In this document: piece after piece, positions 45,955-56,000 of the stretch
Numbering within the stretch: the stretch's first letter is position 1
Layout: each line of letters starts with the position of its first letter
NCBI GenBank assembly: GCA_016716565.1
Contig: JADJWC010000003.1
Location: forward strand, 248,001 to 312,000
DNA length: 64,000 bases
Direction: 5' to 3'
DNA from: a bacterium
GTDB lineage: Bacteria; Bacteroidota; Ignavibacteria; Ignavibacteriales; Ignavibacteriaceae
Made by a program: the position numbers and the translations under genes
Notes under the pieces: model-generated
The model's input: only the letters and a program-made list of their open reading frames with translations
Databases searched by the model: none
Told to the model about the DNA's origin: nothing

Positions 45955-46812
45955 ATCAATTCCAACGAACATATTGCATCAGGCTACGCTGAAGCTTCTG
46001 CTCTTGCAAAAGAGCATTACGAAAATTTTCCAGTCGTTTCACTTTTAATCCCGAAAAAATTCAGAAATGATATTGCTATAGTTTATTGGTTTGCCAGAAC
46101 CGCAGATGATATTGCCGATGAAGGAAACTTATCAGTCCAGCATCGACTGGAAAAGCTGGAAGAACTAGAAAACAAATTGAAATCTGTTATTAGCAATTCA
46201 CCAACCAATAATTTGGAAGCAGCACTTGGTAAAACAATCACAACAAGAGAACTGACACCAGCTAACTTTCATAATTTAATCAAAGCATTTAAACAGGATG
46301 TAACCAAGACCCGTTATAAAAATTTTTCTGAAGTGATGCATTACTGCTCAAATTCAGCAAATCCGGTAGGGAGAATTTTGCTGGAGTTGTTTAATATCAG
46401 GAATGAAAAAGCTGTTTATCATTCAGATAAAATATGTACTGCACTGCAAATCACTAATTTTATCCAGGATACGCTGATCGATTCTCAAAAAGGAAGAATT
46501 TATTATCCTTTAGATGAAATGGAAAAGTTCGGTGTTGATGAAAATTTGTTTGAGATGAAGCAAATTAATGATAATTTGAAGAGGCTTATTGAATTCAGTG
46601 TGGATAGAACTCAGTCGCTGTTCAATGAAGGAAAGCCCTTGCTGGATTATCTTTCCGGTAGATTTCGGTATGAGATAGCCTGGACAATAAAAGGTGGAGA
46701 GGAAATTCTCAGAAAAATACGCGGCGCTGATTTTGATGTATTCTCAAACAGACCATTTTTAACGAAGACAGATTATATAAAAATATTATTCAAAGCATTT
46801 ATTCATAGATGA
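45955..46812 (+). CDS. hpnC: Squalene synthase HpnC, start codon not standard
   Basis: A frame of about 285 residues for the first enzyme of the HpnC-HpnD-HpnE route from farnesyl diphosphate to squalene. Aspartate motifs are RTADDIADEG and QDTLIDSQKGRIYYP. Coding similarity runs upstream through HIASGYAEASALAKEHYENF to an in-frame TAA at about 45945, and the only start-like codon after a GAGAGAACA ribosome site is ATC (45955). ATG may have mutated, or an ATC start is used. A TTG at 46177 would remove the first catalytic motif. It overlaps hpnD by four bases. Confidence 0.82.
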   Translation: MNSNEHIASGYAEASALAKEHYENFPVVSLLIPKKFRNDIAIVYWFARTADDIADEGNLSVQHRLEKLEELENKLKSVISNSPTNNLEAALGKTITTRELTPANFHNLIKAFKQDVTKTRYKNFSEVMHYCSNSANPVGRILLELFNIRNEKAVYHSDKICTALQITNFIQDTLIDSQKGRIYYPLDEMEKFGVDENLFEMKQINDNLKRLIEFSVDRTQSLFNEGKPLLDYLSGRFRYEIAWTIKGGEEILRKIRGADFDVFSNRPFLTKTDYIKILFKAFIHR

Positions 46813-47651
46813 CTGATATCGCAAAAGAAATAGCTAAAAAAAGTAAAAGCAGCTTCTATTATGCTTTTAACCTGCTTCCTGCTGAACAGCGTGACGCTAT
46901 GAATACAGTCTATGCTTTCTGTCGTGAAACTGATGATATAGTAGATGAAGGCTCAGTTGATGATAATCTGAAATATGAAAAGCTTCGTAAGTGGAGAATC
47001 GAACTTGAGAAATCGCTTGATGGTCATTCCGATTATCAATTGATTAATAAACTATCCAGGACAATCCAGAAATTTAATATTCCGCTTGAACCATTCTTCG
47101 ATTTGCTTAAAGGAATGGAGATGGACCTTCAGCAGAAAAGATATGTTACATTTAATGATCTGCAGAATTACTGCTATCACGTTGCCTCAACAGTTGGATT
47201 GATGTGCATAGAAATTTTTGGATATCGTCATCCATCTGCAAAAGATTTCGCAATCAATCTTGGTATAGCACTACAACTAACTAATATTTTACGTGATGTA
47301 AAAAAAGATGCTGAACGCGGAAGAATATATCTTCCGAAAGAAGATCTTGAAAAGTTTAACTACAAAGAATCAGATATCTTTAATAATACGTATAATGAAA
47401 ATTTTCAGCAGATGATGAAATTTCAGGTTGAGCGAGCCAGGCAATATTTCAATACAGCGACAAATTCTCTGAATCATGAAGACAAGAAAGCAATGTTTGC
47501 AGCCAGAGCAATGCAGCACATTTATTACCGGATGCTCAACAAAATTGTCGATGCTGATTATGATGTGTATAACAAGAAAATCAGGATATCAAAAGTAAAA
47601 AAGGTCGGTATTTCACTTGGAGTTTGGGCTAAGTACAGAGTGGTTTACTGA
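46809..47651 (+). CDS. hpnD: Squalene synthase HpnD
   Basis: A 280-residue squalene/phytoene synthase family enzyme. In the HpnCDE route HpnD makes presqualene diphosphate from two farnesyl diphosphates and HpnC converts that to hydroxysqualene. Motifs: FCRETDDIVDE near residue 36 and NILRDVKKDAERGRIYLP near 162, both with the magnesium-binding aspartates. It overlaps hpnC by four bases and precedes hpnE by 19. A carotenoid phytoene synthase is the alternative, but the hpnC-hpnD-hpnE order favours squalene. Confidence 0.87.
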   Translation: MTDIAKEIAKKSKSSFYYAFNLLPAEQRDAMNTVYAFCRETDDIVDEGSVDDNLKYEKLRKWRIELEKSLDGHSDYQLINKLSRTIQKFNIPLEPFFDLLKGMEMDLQQKRYVTFNDLQNYCYHVASTVGLMCIEIFGYRHPSAKDFAINLGIALQLTNILRDVKKDAERGRIYLPKEDLEKFNYKESDIFNNTYNENFQQMMKFQVERARQYFNTATNSLNHEDKKAMFAARAMQHIYYRMLNKIVDADYDVYNKKIRISKVKKVGISLGVWAKYRVVY

Positions 47652-47670
47652 GATAATTGCAAACTAATTA

Positions 47671-48957
47671 ATGCAAAAGAAAGTAATTGTGATCGGGGGA
47701 GGTTTTGCAGGACTTACCGCAGCAACTTATCTTTCTAAAAATAATATCAAAGTTACACTTCTTGAAGCTTCACCGAAATTAGGCGGCAGGGCTTATTCCT
47801 TTAAGGATAAAGAAACTAATACTGTAATTGATAACGGTCAGCATATCATGATGGGCTGTTACAAGGAAACGCTCAACTTCCTTTCTTTAATTAATGCAAC
47901 TGATAATTTCTACTTTCAAAAAAAACTGGAAGTAAAATTTGTAAATGAAGGATTTCAACTTTCATCGATAAAAAGCTTTTCTAAATTTTATCCAATCAAT
48001 TTGATGCTCGGTTTATTGAATTACAAAGCACTGAGCTTCATTGAAAGAATCCATCTGCTAAAATTATTTTTAAAACTTCCTTTTATAGATCCGGTCAGAT
48101 ACAGTCAAAGAACCATTCTACAATGGCTGGAAGCTGAAGATCAGTCAGAAAATACGCGGGATTCATTCTGGAAAATACTTGCAGTTGGTGCATTGAATAC
48201 AGGTATCGAAAAAGCTTCAGCCAAAATTTTTATTGACATTCTCAGGCAAATATTTTTGAGAGGGAATAAATCGGCAACCATTGTTTTACCTAAGTTTGGT
48301 TTGAGTGAATCTTATTGTAATAATGCTGAGGAGTTTGTTATTAAAAACGGGGGAGAGTTAATAAAATCTGAAGCGGTTGAAAAAATAATTGTGGCTAATG
48401 ATAAAGTTGTTGAATTGCAAACATTAAAAAATAAATATTCAGACTTTGATTATGTTGTCTCTGCAATCCCTGCCTTTGCTCTTTCAAGAATAATGGACGA
48501 AAAAATTAATATCAACTTCCCTGATTTTAAATATTCATCTATCCTGAATATTCATCTCTGGTTAAAAGAGAATAAGTTTCCTAATGGATTTTTGGGACTT
48601 ATCAATTCACCAATGCACTGGGTTTTCAATAAAGGCTCTCACCTGAATATCGTAATCAGTGATGCAGATGAGCTTGTCAACAAATCAGATGACGAATTGA
48701 TGTTGATGGTAAAAGATGAAATGAAAAAATTCTTTTTGCTCGATCAGGAACTAATATCTTCCTACAAAGTTATTAAGGAGAAACGAGCTACTTTTATTCC
48801 AACAAATAATGTAATTAATAAACGACCTGCTCAAAAGACTCCAATAAAAAATTTAATATTTGCCGGTGATTGGGTTGATACAAGCTTACCTTCGACAATA
48901 GAAAGTGCTGTAAAAAGTGGAAGAATTGCTGCAGATATTATTATGAAAACAAACTAA
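47671..48957 (+). CDS. hpnE: Hydroxysqualene dehydroxylase HpnE
   Basis: A 428-residue FAD-dependent amine-oxidase-fold enzyme; HpnE reduces hydroxysqualene to squalene. The FAD-binding GGGFAGLTAATYL is at residues 8-20, followed by LLEASPKLGGRAYSF, and the C-terminal FAD motif is FAGDWVDTSLPSTIESAVKSG. It is the third gene of the operon. No squalene-hopene cyclase gene appears in the window. Its end overlaps the convergent M28 peptidase gene by four bases. Confidence 0.87.
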   Translation: MQKKVIVIGGGFAGLTAATYLSKNNIKVTLLEASPKLGGRAYSFKDKETNTVIDNGQHIMMGCYKETLNFLSLINATDNFYFQKKLEVKFVNEGFQLSSIKSFSKFYPINLMLGLLNYKALSFIERIHLLKLFLKLPFIDPVRYSQRTILQWLEAEDQSENTRDSFWKILAVGALNTGIEKASAKIFIDILRQIFLRGNKSATIVLPKFGLSESYCNNAEEFVIKNGGELIKSEAVEKIIVANDKVVELQTLKNKYSDFDYVVSAIPAFALSRIMDEKININFPDFKYSSILNIHLWLKENKFPNGFLGLINSPMHWVFNKGSHLNIVISDADELVNKSDDELMLMVKDEMKKFFLLDQELISSYKVIKEKRATFIPTNNVINKRPAQKTPIKNLIFAGDWVDTSLPSTIESAVKSGRIAADIIMKTN

Positions 48958-50348
48958 TTGATGCCTTCCTCACTAAGCAAGTAAGCAATAATTGCAATCG
49001 CTGCTGCTCCGAGTTCAAATTCTCTTGGATGGACAGCGTCAAAAGTATCATTTGCTGAATGATGATAATCCATATACCTTTGATCATCAGGGACGTAACC
49101 AAGATGGAGCTTTGCATTTTTTATTTTCTGAACATCAACTCCGCTGCCGCCTTTTCTTATCCATTCGATATTCGCTTTCTCTAAAACAGGAAGCCAGCTC
49201 TGTAATCTATTTATAATCTCAGTCGAATCTGTTTCAGCATAAAATCCAATTGGAGTGAACGCGCCACGATCAGATTCAAGAACTGCCAAGTGAACTTGTG
49301 AAGAAGTGTCAGCAAATTTTGCGTATTCAATTGCCCCGCGTGTGCCATTTTCCTCGTTGATGAAAAACACACATCGCAGAGTTCGCTTTGTTTGAATGCC
49401 AAGTCTTTTAATCAAATCAAGCGCTTCCATTGTCTGAATACATCCTGCACCGTTATCATGAGCGCCGCATCCCACGTCCCAGCTATCAAAATGTCCACCG
49501 ACTAAAACTATCTCATCAGGTAATTCGGTTCCCTTTATTTCGCCGATAACATTGTATGATTGTGCATCCGGGAAAGTCTTGCAGCTTAACTTTAAATTTA
49601 TTTTCAAGTCAGGATTTTTCTTTAATTCTTCACTTAAAAAATCTGCATCAAGATAACCAATTGCAGCAGCAGGAATTTTTGGGATGGTATCGTTGTAATC
49701 CATTACTCCAGTGTGAGGAACATTATCGCGCTTAGTAGTAATTGATCTGATGATGACTCCAACTGCTCCGTACTTTGCAGCTTCGATTGCGCCATTTACT
49801 CTTTGATCAACTGCGCCACCATAACCTGCAAAGGTATTTATTTTTGATTCATCCAGTGCACGGCTAAAGAAAACAATTTTACCTTTAGCTTCAGCTTTAC
49901 TTTCAGCTAATTCTTCAAATGACTTCACTTCAATGACTCCGGCAGTTATTCCGTTAACCGGAGTTGCAATACTTCCGCCTAGTGCAAGTAATGAAAGTTC
50001 TTTTCCGGAATCAATGATCTTACAACTTTCAACATCGCCGCGTTCCCAATGCGGCACCATTACCGGCTGAAGCCATACATTATCAAATCCAAGAGATTTC
50101 ATTTTTTCATACGCCCAGTTGATTGCTTTCATAGATTTTTCTGAACCGCTTAACCTTGGTCCTATTTCGCAAAGCTCACGGAGATACGAGTAACCTTTTC
50201 GTTCACTCAATGCATTTTCCACAATTAGTTGAGCGGTAGTAATATATTGATCAAAATTTGTTTCGTTGGTAATGGTCTGAGACATAATTGATTTTATATT
50301 GATAAAAATGAATAAAAATAGTATTGAATTGATTAAGCGGATATTCAC
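48954..50348 (-). CDS. Secreted M28 family zinc peptidase
   Basis: A 464-residue exported peptidase, carboxypeptidase Q-like. A signal peptide (MNIRLINSILFLFIFINIKS) is followed by a protease-associated-like insert (about 150-240) and the M28 catalytic core. Zinc and catalytic residues lie in VGGHFDSWDVGCGAHDNGAG, FFINEENGTRG and the late DYHHSANDTFD. It hydrolyses peptides or dipeptides in the periplasm or outside. It has no T9SS domain. It is convergent with hpnE and divergent from the deiminase gene. Confidence 0.9.
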   Translation of the reverse strand: MNIRLINSILFLFIFINIKSIMSQTITNETNFDQYITTAQLIVENALSERKGYSYLRELCEIGPRLSGSEKSMKAINWAYEKMKSLGFDNVWLQPVMVPHWERGDVESCKIIDSGKELSLLALGGSIATPVNGITAGVIEVKSFEELAESKAEAKGKIVFFSRALDESKINTFAGYGGAVDQRVNGAIEAAKYGAVGVIIRSITTKRDNVPHTGVMDYNDTIPKIPAAAIGYLDADFLSEELKKNPDLKINLKLSCKTFPDAQSYNVIGEIKGTELPDEIVLVGGHFDSWDVGCGAHDNGAGCIQTMEALDLIKRLGIQTKRTLRCVFFINEENGTRGAIEYAKFADTSSQVHLAVLESDRGAFTPIGFYAETDSTEIINRLQSWLPVLEKANIEWIRKGGSGVDVQKIKNAKLHLGYVPDDQRYMDYHHSANDTFDAVHPREFELGAAAIAIIAYLLSEEGIN

Positions 50349-50488
50349 AGTGGTTGAAGTGTTAAAATATTTTAGATTAAAATAAGTTCCGATGAGTGAT
50401 TAGCTTGTTTAGTATTTATATTTCGATAGTTAAATGTTTCTTTTAAGAATTTAATTATTTTGCACTGCAATTTAAGGAAGCAAATAAA

Positions 50489-52228
50489 ATGAAACTAACT
50501 TTTACAGCACTTATTCTCATCGCATTATCACAAACTTTTTATTCACAGGATTTACCGAATTGGCTGACCGAAGAAGAATCAATTCTCTGGCAAAATTATC
50601 ATTATCCGGTCAATCCGCTATTCTCTGATCCACCTCCTTTACCTGTTCGAGGTATGGCTGAGTGGGAAGAATTACAGGGAATTATTATAACGTGGACTTC
50701 ATTCACAAGTATCCTTCGTCAAATTGTGGATTATGCACAGGAGGAAGTACAGGTTTTTATCATTTGCAGTGATTCGAACTCAGTGAAAACTTATTTGCAG
50801 GCAGGTGGCGTACCGCTTTACAATATAAAATATCTTATAACATCTTTTAATTCTATCTGGGTGCGGGATTACGGACCGTGGACAGCATACACTAATGATA
50901 TAGACACACTGAATATAATTGATTGGATTTACAACAGACCAAGACCTCAGGATGATGTAACTCCTGTTTTCTTTGCAAACTATATAAATTCACCGATCTA
51001 TCAAACAACAACTCCACCATACGATCTCGTGCATACTGGCGGTAATTTAATGGTTGACGGTCATGGAACGGCTTTCTCATCAAAATTAATTTTAAATGAA
51101 AATGCATCTAAGTCTGAGGCACAGATCGATGAGATTATGAATAAGTTTTTAGGGATTGATAGATATATAAAAATGAATACTCTGCCATACGATGTTATTC
51201 ATCACATCGATATGCATATGAAACTTCTTGATGAAGAAACATTGCTCGTGGGTGAATATCCTACCGGTGTTGCTGATGGTCCGCAGATTGAAGCTAATTT
51301 ACAATATGTGCTGAATAATTTTCAAACGTGTTTTGGCAGACCGTACAAAGTTGTTAGAATTCCAATGCCTCCGGAAGGTGGCCAATATCCTCCGTCTGGC
51401 GATTATCGTACGTATACAAATTCGATGATCATTAATAAAACTGTAATTATCCCAACGTATGAACTTCAATACGACACGACTGCGTTTCGAATTTACAGGG
51501 AAGCAATGCCCGGTTATAATATTCTTGGAATAAACTCAAATGCAATTATTCCTTCGCTTGGGACGATACATTGTATTGTAAAGGAAGTTGGAGCATTTGA
51601 CCCAATCTGGATTTCACATCCGAAAATGGAAGAGGAAATAGAAACTCCCGATTCAATACCAATCACGGCAGTAATCAAATCAAAATTTGATATTGTTGAT
51701 GCTTCTGTCTTTTGGACATCAGATACTTCGCAGGGATTCAATGCAGCAGAAATGCAATTTAATGGTGATACAGCAGTAGGATATATTCCTGCGCAATCCG
51801 ATAGCACGGAAATATTTTACTACATATCAGCTACTTCAAACAGAGGAAAGACAATTACAAAACCGATAGTTGCACCTGATGGATTTTATAAATTCCTCGT
51901 CATAAATTCAGTAACAAATATCGCGGACAATTCTCAGCCTGAAGAATTTTATTTATCTCAGAATTATCCAAACCCATTTAATCCATCGACAAAAATTAAA
52001 TTCACTCTTCCATCTGTCATTGCGAGCGGAGCGAAGCAATCTCAATTCGTTTTTCTGAAGGTTTATGACATACTGGGCAATGAAGTTGCTACTTTAGTGA
52101 ATGAAGAAAGACCAGCAGGTACTTATGAAGTTAATTTCGATGCAGCTGAATTACCGAGTGGAGTTTATTTCTATCAATTAAAGGCTAACTCGTTCATTGA
52201 AACAAAGAAGATGCTTCTGCTAAAGTAA
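50489..52228 (+). CDS. T9SS-exported agmatine/peptidylarginine deiminase family protein
   Basis: A 579-residue secreted protein: signal peptide (MKLTFTALILIALSQTFYS), a Porph_PAD/agmatine deiminase catalytic domain, a short beta domain (about 385-475), and a type A T9SS sorting domain (NYPNPFNPSTKIKF to IETKKMLLLK). Catalytic elements are WVRDYGPW, the histidine-aspartate of IHHIDMHMK, and the nucleophile region GTIHCIVKEV. It should deiminate arginine or agmatine outside the cell, in the manner of the T9SS-exported PPAD of Porphyromonas. The sorting domain contains SVIASGAKQSQF, encoded by a dispersed repeat. Confidence 0.85.
   Translation: MKLTFTALILIALSQTFYSQDLPNWLTEEESILWQNYHYPVNPLFSDPPPLPVRGMAEWEELQGIIITWTSFTSILRQIVDYAQEEVQVFIICSDSNSVKTYLQAGGVPLYNIKYLITSFNSIWVRDYGPWTAYTNDIDTLNIIDWIYNRPRPQDDVTPVFFANYINSPIYQTTTPPYDLVHTGGNLMVDGHGTAFSSKLILNENASKSEAQIDEIMNKFLGIDRYIKMNTLPYDVIHHIDMHMKLLDEETLLVGEYPTGVADGPQIEANLQYVLNNFQTCFGRPYKVVRIPMPPEGGQYPPSGDYRTYTNSMIINKTVIIPTYELQYDTTAFRIYREAMPGYNILGINSNAIIPSLGTIHCIVKEVGAFDPIWISHPKMEEEIETPDSIPITAVIKSKFDIVDASVFWTSDTSQGFNAAEMQFNGDTAVGYIPAQSDSTEIFYYISATSNRGKTITKPIVAPDGFYKFLVINSVTNIADNSQPEEFYLSQNYPNPFNPSTKIKFTLPSVIASGAKQSQFVFLKVYDILGNEVATLVNEERPAGTYEVNFDAAELPSGVYFYQLKANSFIETKKMLLLK
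52016..52042. repeat. REP-like GTCATTGCGAGC repeat inside a T9SS sorting domain
   Basis: GTCATTGCGAGCGGAGCGAA followed by GCAATCT, one base different from the left arm at 23481. It encodes VIASGAKQS between strands IKFTLPS and VFLKVYDILGNEV. Confidence 0.8.
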
Positions 52229-52233
52229 TTCCA

Positions 52234-52749
52234 ATGCACCTTAAAGCTAAACAGTACATAAAACAGCTTCAGTTAAAAAAACATCCCGAAGGTGGTTACT
52301 TTAAGGAAGTTTATCGTTCCGGTGAATTGATTTTACCCGGGCATTTACCGGCGCGATACAGGTCATCTAGAAACTTTTCAACTTCAATCTATTTTCTTCT
52401 CGAAGGAAAACAATTTTCTGCGTTTCATCTTTTACAGTCAGATGAACTCTGGCACTTTTACGATGGATGTCGGGTCATCATCTATATCATAAACCAAAAG
52501 GGAGAGCTCACGAGAAAAAAATTGGGAAAGAAAAAAGACTGTGAGCTTCAGATTGCAATTGAAAAGCAAAACTGGTTTGCTGCCGAGATCGAGGATAAAA
52601 AATCTTTTGCGCTATTCGGTTGTACTGTATCCCCCGGATTTGACTTCGAAGATTTTCAAATGGGAAGCAGAGAACTTTTATCCGAAAGATTTCCTCTGCA
52701 TAAAAAGTTGATTCATCGACTGACAAAACCAATTCGTTCAAAATCTTGA
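52234..52749 (+). CDS. Cupin domain protein (DUF985)
   Basis: A 171-residue protein of the cupin_5 (DUF985) family. Characteristic segments: HPEGGYFKEVYRS, STSIYFLLEG, SAFHLLQSDELWHFYDG and the late GCTVSPGFDFEDF. Members are small cytoplasmic beta-barrels, some described as epimerase-like, with no settled function. It starts five bases after the deiminase stop and is probably cotranscribed. The 265 bases that follow, up to sprA, contain nothing I can support. Confidence 0.88.
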   Translation: MHLKAKQYIKQLQLKKHPEGGYFKEVYRSGELILPGHLPARYRSSRNFSTSIYFLLEGKQFSAFHLLQSDELWHFYDGCRVIIYIINQKGELTRKKLGKKKDCELQIAIEKQNWFAAEIEDKKSFALFGCTVSPGFDFEDFQMGSRELLSERFPLHKKLIHRLTKPIRSKS

Positions 52750-53014
52750 ACATTTACTTTGGTAATGTGATACTAAAATTCTGCCCAATATTAAATCTTC
52801 ATAGGATATATATTTTCCTTGCAAATTAGCTTCTTTGAAGTAAATTTTGCATCAATGAAAATAATGTTTTGGAAAGAATCTCATCGAATTAAAGAAGGAT
52901 ATCTTATAGAAAAATTTCTACAATTTTTTATTAGTTAAATACAGATATATCCTTAAGAGAAAATTCATCAAACACAGGATCCTAAATCTGGCTAAAGAGA
53001 TTCTTCGCATCATT

Positions 53015-56000
53015 ATGTTCGCTGGTGTGATCTTTTTTGCGGGAATCAATCTTGGATTCCGCTCACCGCAAAAGCCCAACCTGAACCATCCGTTGTGGTT
53101 CAATGCCGTTTTTCAAACGGTTCAGGCGGAGTATGCTCAAACTCTTCAACAAGAAAAACAACTAGAATTAACTAACAGCTCATTACAGCCGGAAAATTCA
53201 AGTGCATCCTTAAACCTGATGGATTATATACTTCCTCCTGAAACCCCGGGAGAATTGAAATTCGACTTCGAAATTCCTGAATTAGATTCCGGGGAAGAAA
53301 AGATCAAAGAAGAAGAAATCGTTCTTGATCCCGCTGAAATACCAAAAGATTCAACAGAGATTTTACCAGATACTTTGTTAGCAAAAGAAGATACTGTAAA
53401 AATTGATTGGAGAACTTTAGATTCCACAGCAAGACTTGCTCAATTCAGATTTCAACGAGAAGAAAAATCTTACGTTGATGCAGGAGAAAAAAAGCAATCG
53501 AAGTTTTTTGCTCAACCGACATCAAACTACAAACAGCGAACTGTTAAGATTGATTCAACTGGACAATTTGTTGAAGTCCGTGAAAAAATTGGATCGCACG
53601 AACCAAAATTGGTACTCAGGATGTCTCTCGAAGATTATGTTAATTTGAAACTTGCATTGAAAGAAAGAGATGATTGGGAAAAACTTGCTTATGCGTACGA
53701 ATTAAAAAGCGGAACTGTAGGACTTGGTGAGCTGATTACTAGTTTCACTGATTTTGAAATACCACTTCCAAGTGTTGGTGTACTCAGTATTTTTGGTGAA
53801 CCAAAAATAAGTTTGAAGATCGGTGGTTCTGTTCAGATTCATGGTGCGTGGAGAAGTGAAACTACTGAGGGTGTAACTGCTAATCGACTCGGTAATACTA
53901 GGAATGAACCCGACTTCAAACAGCAGGTGCAAATAAATGTTAGCGGTACAATTGGTGATAAACTGAACATCAATGCTGACTGGAACACCGAGCGAACATT
54001 CGAATATGAGAACCAGCTTAAGATAAAATACACCGGCTACGAAGATGAAATAATCCAGAGCATTGAAGCAGGAAACGTATCAATGCAGACCCCATCCCTA
54101 GTTGGCGGTGCGGAAGCTCTCTTTGGAGTGAAAGCATTATTCCAGATGGGTCCATTCAAGCTGACAACTCTCGCGAGCCAGAAAAAAGGTGAAACAAAAG
54201 AAGTAGCGGTATCAGGTGGTTCTACTTCGCAGGAATATTCAATCCGAGCATATGATTATTCTGAGAATCATTATTTTGTGGATAAAGTTTATGCTGATCG
54301 TAACCTGAATATATTTGAGAATTTTTACAGCAATATTCCTTCACAGTACGATCCGCTATACAACATCAATGAAATTGAAGTTTGGAAGTCTATCAATCAA
54401 ATTGTAGCTGATCAATCAAAAATTAGATACGCAAATTGCTTTATCGATTTGCCAACTCTTAATGATGTTGGAGGTTCATATCCCGCATCCTACAAGCAGC
54501 CGCTTGAAAATCCTGTTGCTGGAAGAGAGGAAACAGGAAGATTTTTGAAGCTTGAAGAAGGAACAGATTATGTACTTCATCCTGAAACCGGATTTCTTTC
54601 ATTCAAAACTGCATTGAATGAACAGGATGTAATTGCAGTTGCCTTCAAGCAAGGTCCGGGAAACGTAAATACTTACGGACAATTTTTAAATACAGTAACG
54701 CAAAATGATACTCTGACTCTGTTAGTCCTGAAACTTGTCAAGCCAAGAAACCTTCAACCGACTTATGATGAAGCATGGAGTCTGAGACTGAAAAACATTT
54801 ATCCAACCGGTGCGCGAAATGTTAAGCAGGAAGGATTCGAATTCAAAATAAAATATGAAGTAGTTGGCCAGGAACCTACCGAAGAAGTTCAAACTCCAAA
54901 TGGAAATGTGAGGTTAATCCAGGCATTTGGATTTGACCAGCAGGGATCCGGTGGAAGTCCTGTACCTGATAACGTTTTTGATTGGAGAGTTGGTTTAACA
55001 ATCTTTCCTGAAACCGGGGAAATTATCTTCCCAACACTCGAACCATTCGGACGAGATATTCCTGTCGGACTTGAAGACAGAGTTTATCAATCAATTTATG
55101 ATACATCTAAAACTTATGCACGTCAGGATAAAGGTCCTGATAAATGGGTCTTTGCAGGAAAGAATACGGGAACAAGCTCAGCCACTTATCAGCTTGGATT
55201 TAATATAGTAGAAAACTCTGTTAAAGTTCGTTTGAACGGAAGAGAGTTGAGAGAAGGAACTGACTATACTGTTGATTACAATATCGGTCAGTTGACGATT
55301 CGTAATGAAGCAGCGCTTGTACCGGGAGCTGATTTGAAAATTACTTATGAACAAAATGACCTGTTTCAGCTTGCATCAAAAACATTGCTCGGTGCAAGAG
55401 GTGTTTATGATTTCTCTGACAAAACACAGCTAGGTTTTACAATTATGAATTTGAACCAGGAAACATTAAGCGACAAAGTAAGAATTGGCGAGGAACCACT
55501 CAGCAACACGATCTATGGACTTGATTTCAAAACGAGTGCTGATCTTCCATTCCTGACAAGCGCACTTGATAACATTATTTCTACAAAAGAGATGTCCAAT
55601 TTTACTTTCAATGGTGAATATGCTTATATGTCTCCTGATCCTAATACAAAGAAAAGCACCATACCTGCAGATGCCGGACAAAGTATTGCTTACATAGACG
55701 ACTTTGAAGGAGCGAAAAGAACAATTCCTCTTGGAGTTAGTTACACTGGATGGAAAGACCTTAGTGTTCCTGAAGGATTGAATATTATTGGCGGTTTACC
55801 GAGATCGGATCGAATGGACTATAAAGCAAAGAGTATCTGGTTTACTATCACTCCATCCGATGTCACCGTTGACAGTATTTATGGAGGAAGAAAACAAGTT
55901 GCGCGTTCAGATCAGCAGATAACTGTGCTGGATTATGTCTTTGTTCCGGATACACCCGGTACTTATAACTGGAATCCTGATCTTGCTCAGAAACAAAATA

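Noticed and set aside
46177..46812. Short hpnC starting at TTG 46177
   Set aside because: It would omit the conserved RTADDIADEG motif, which is clearly encoded upstream in the same frame.
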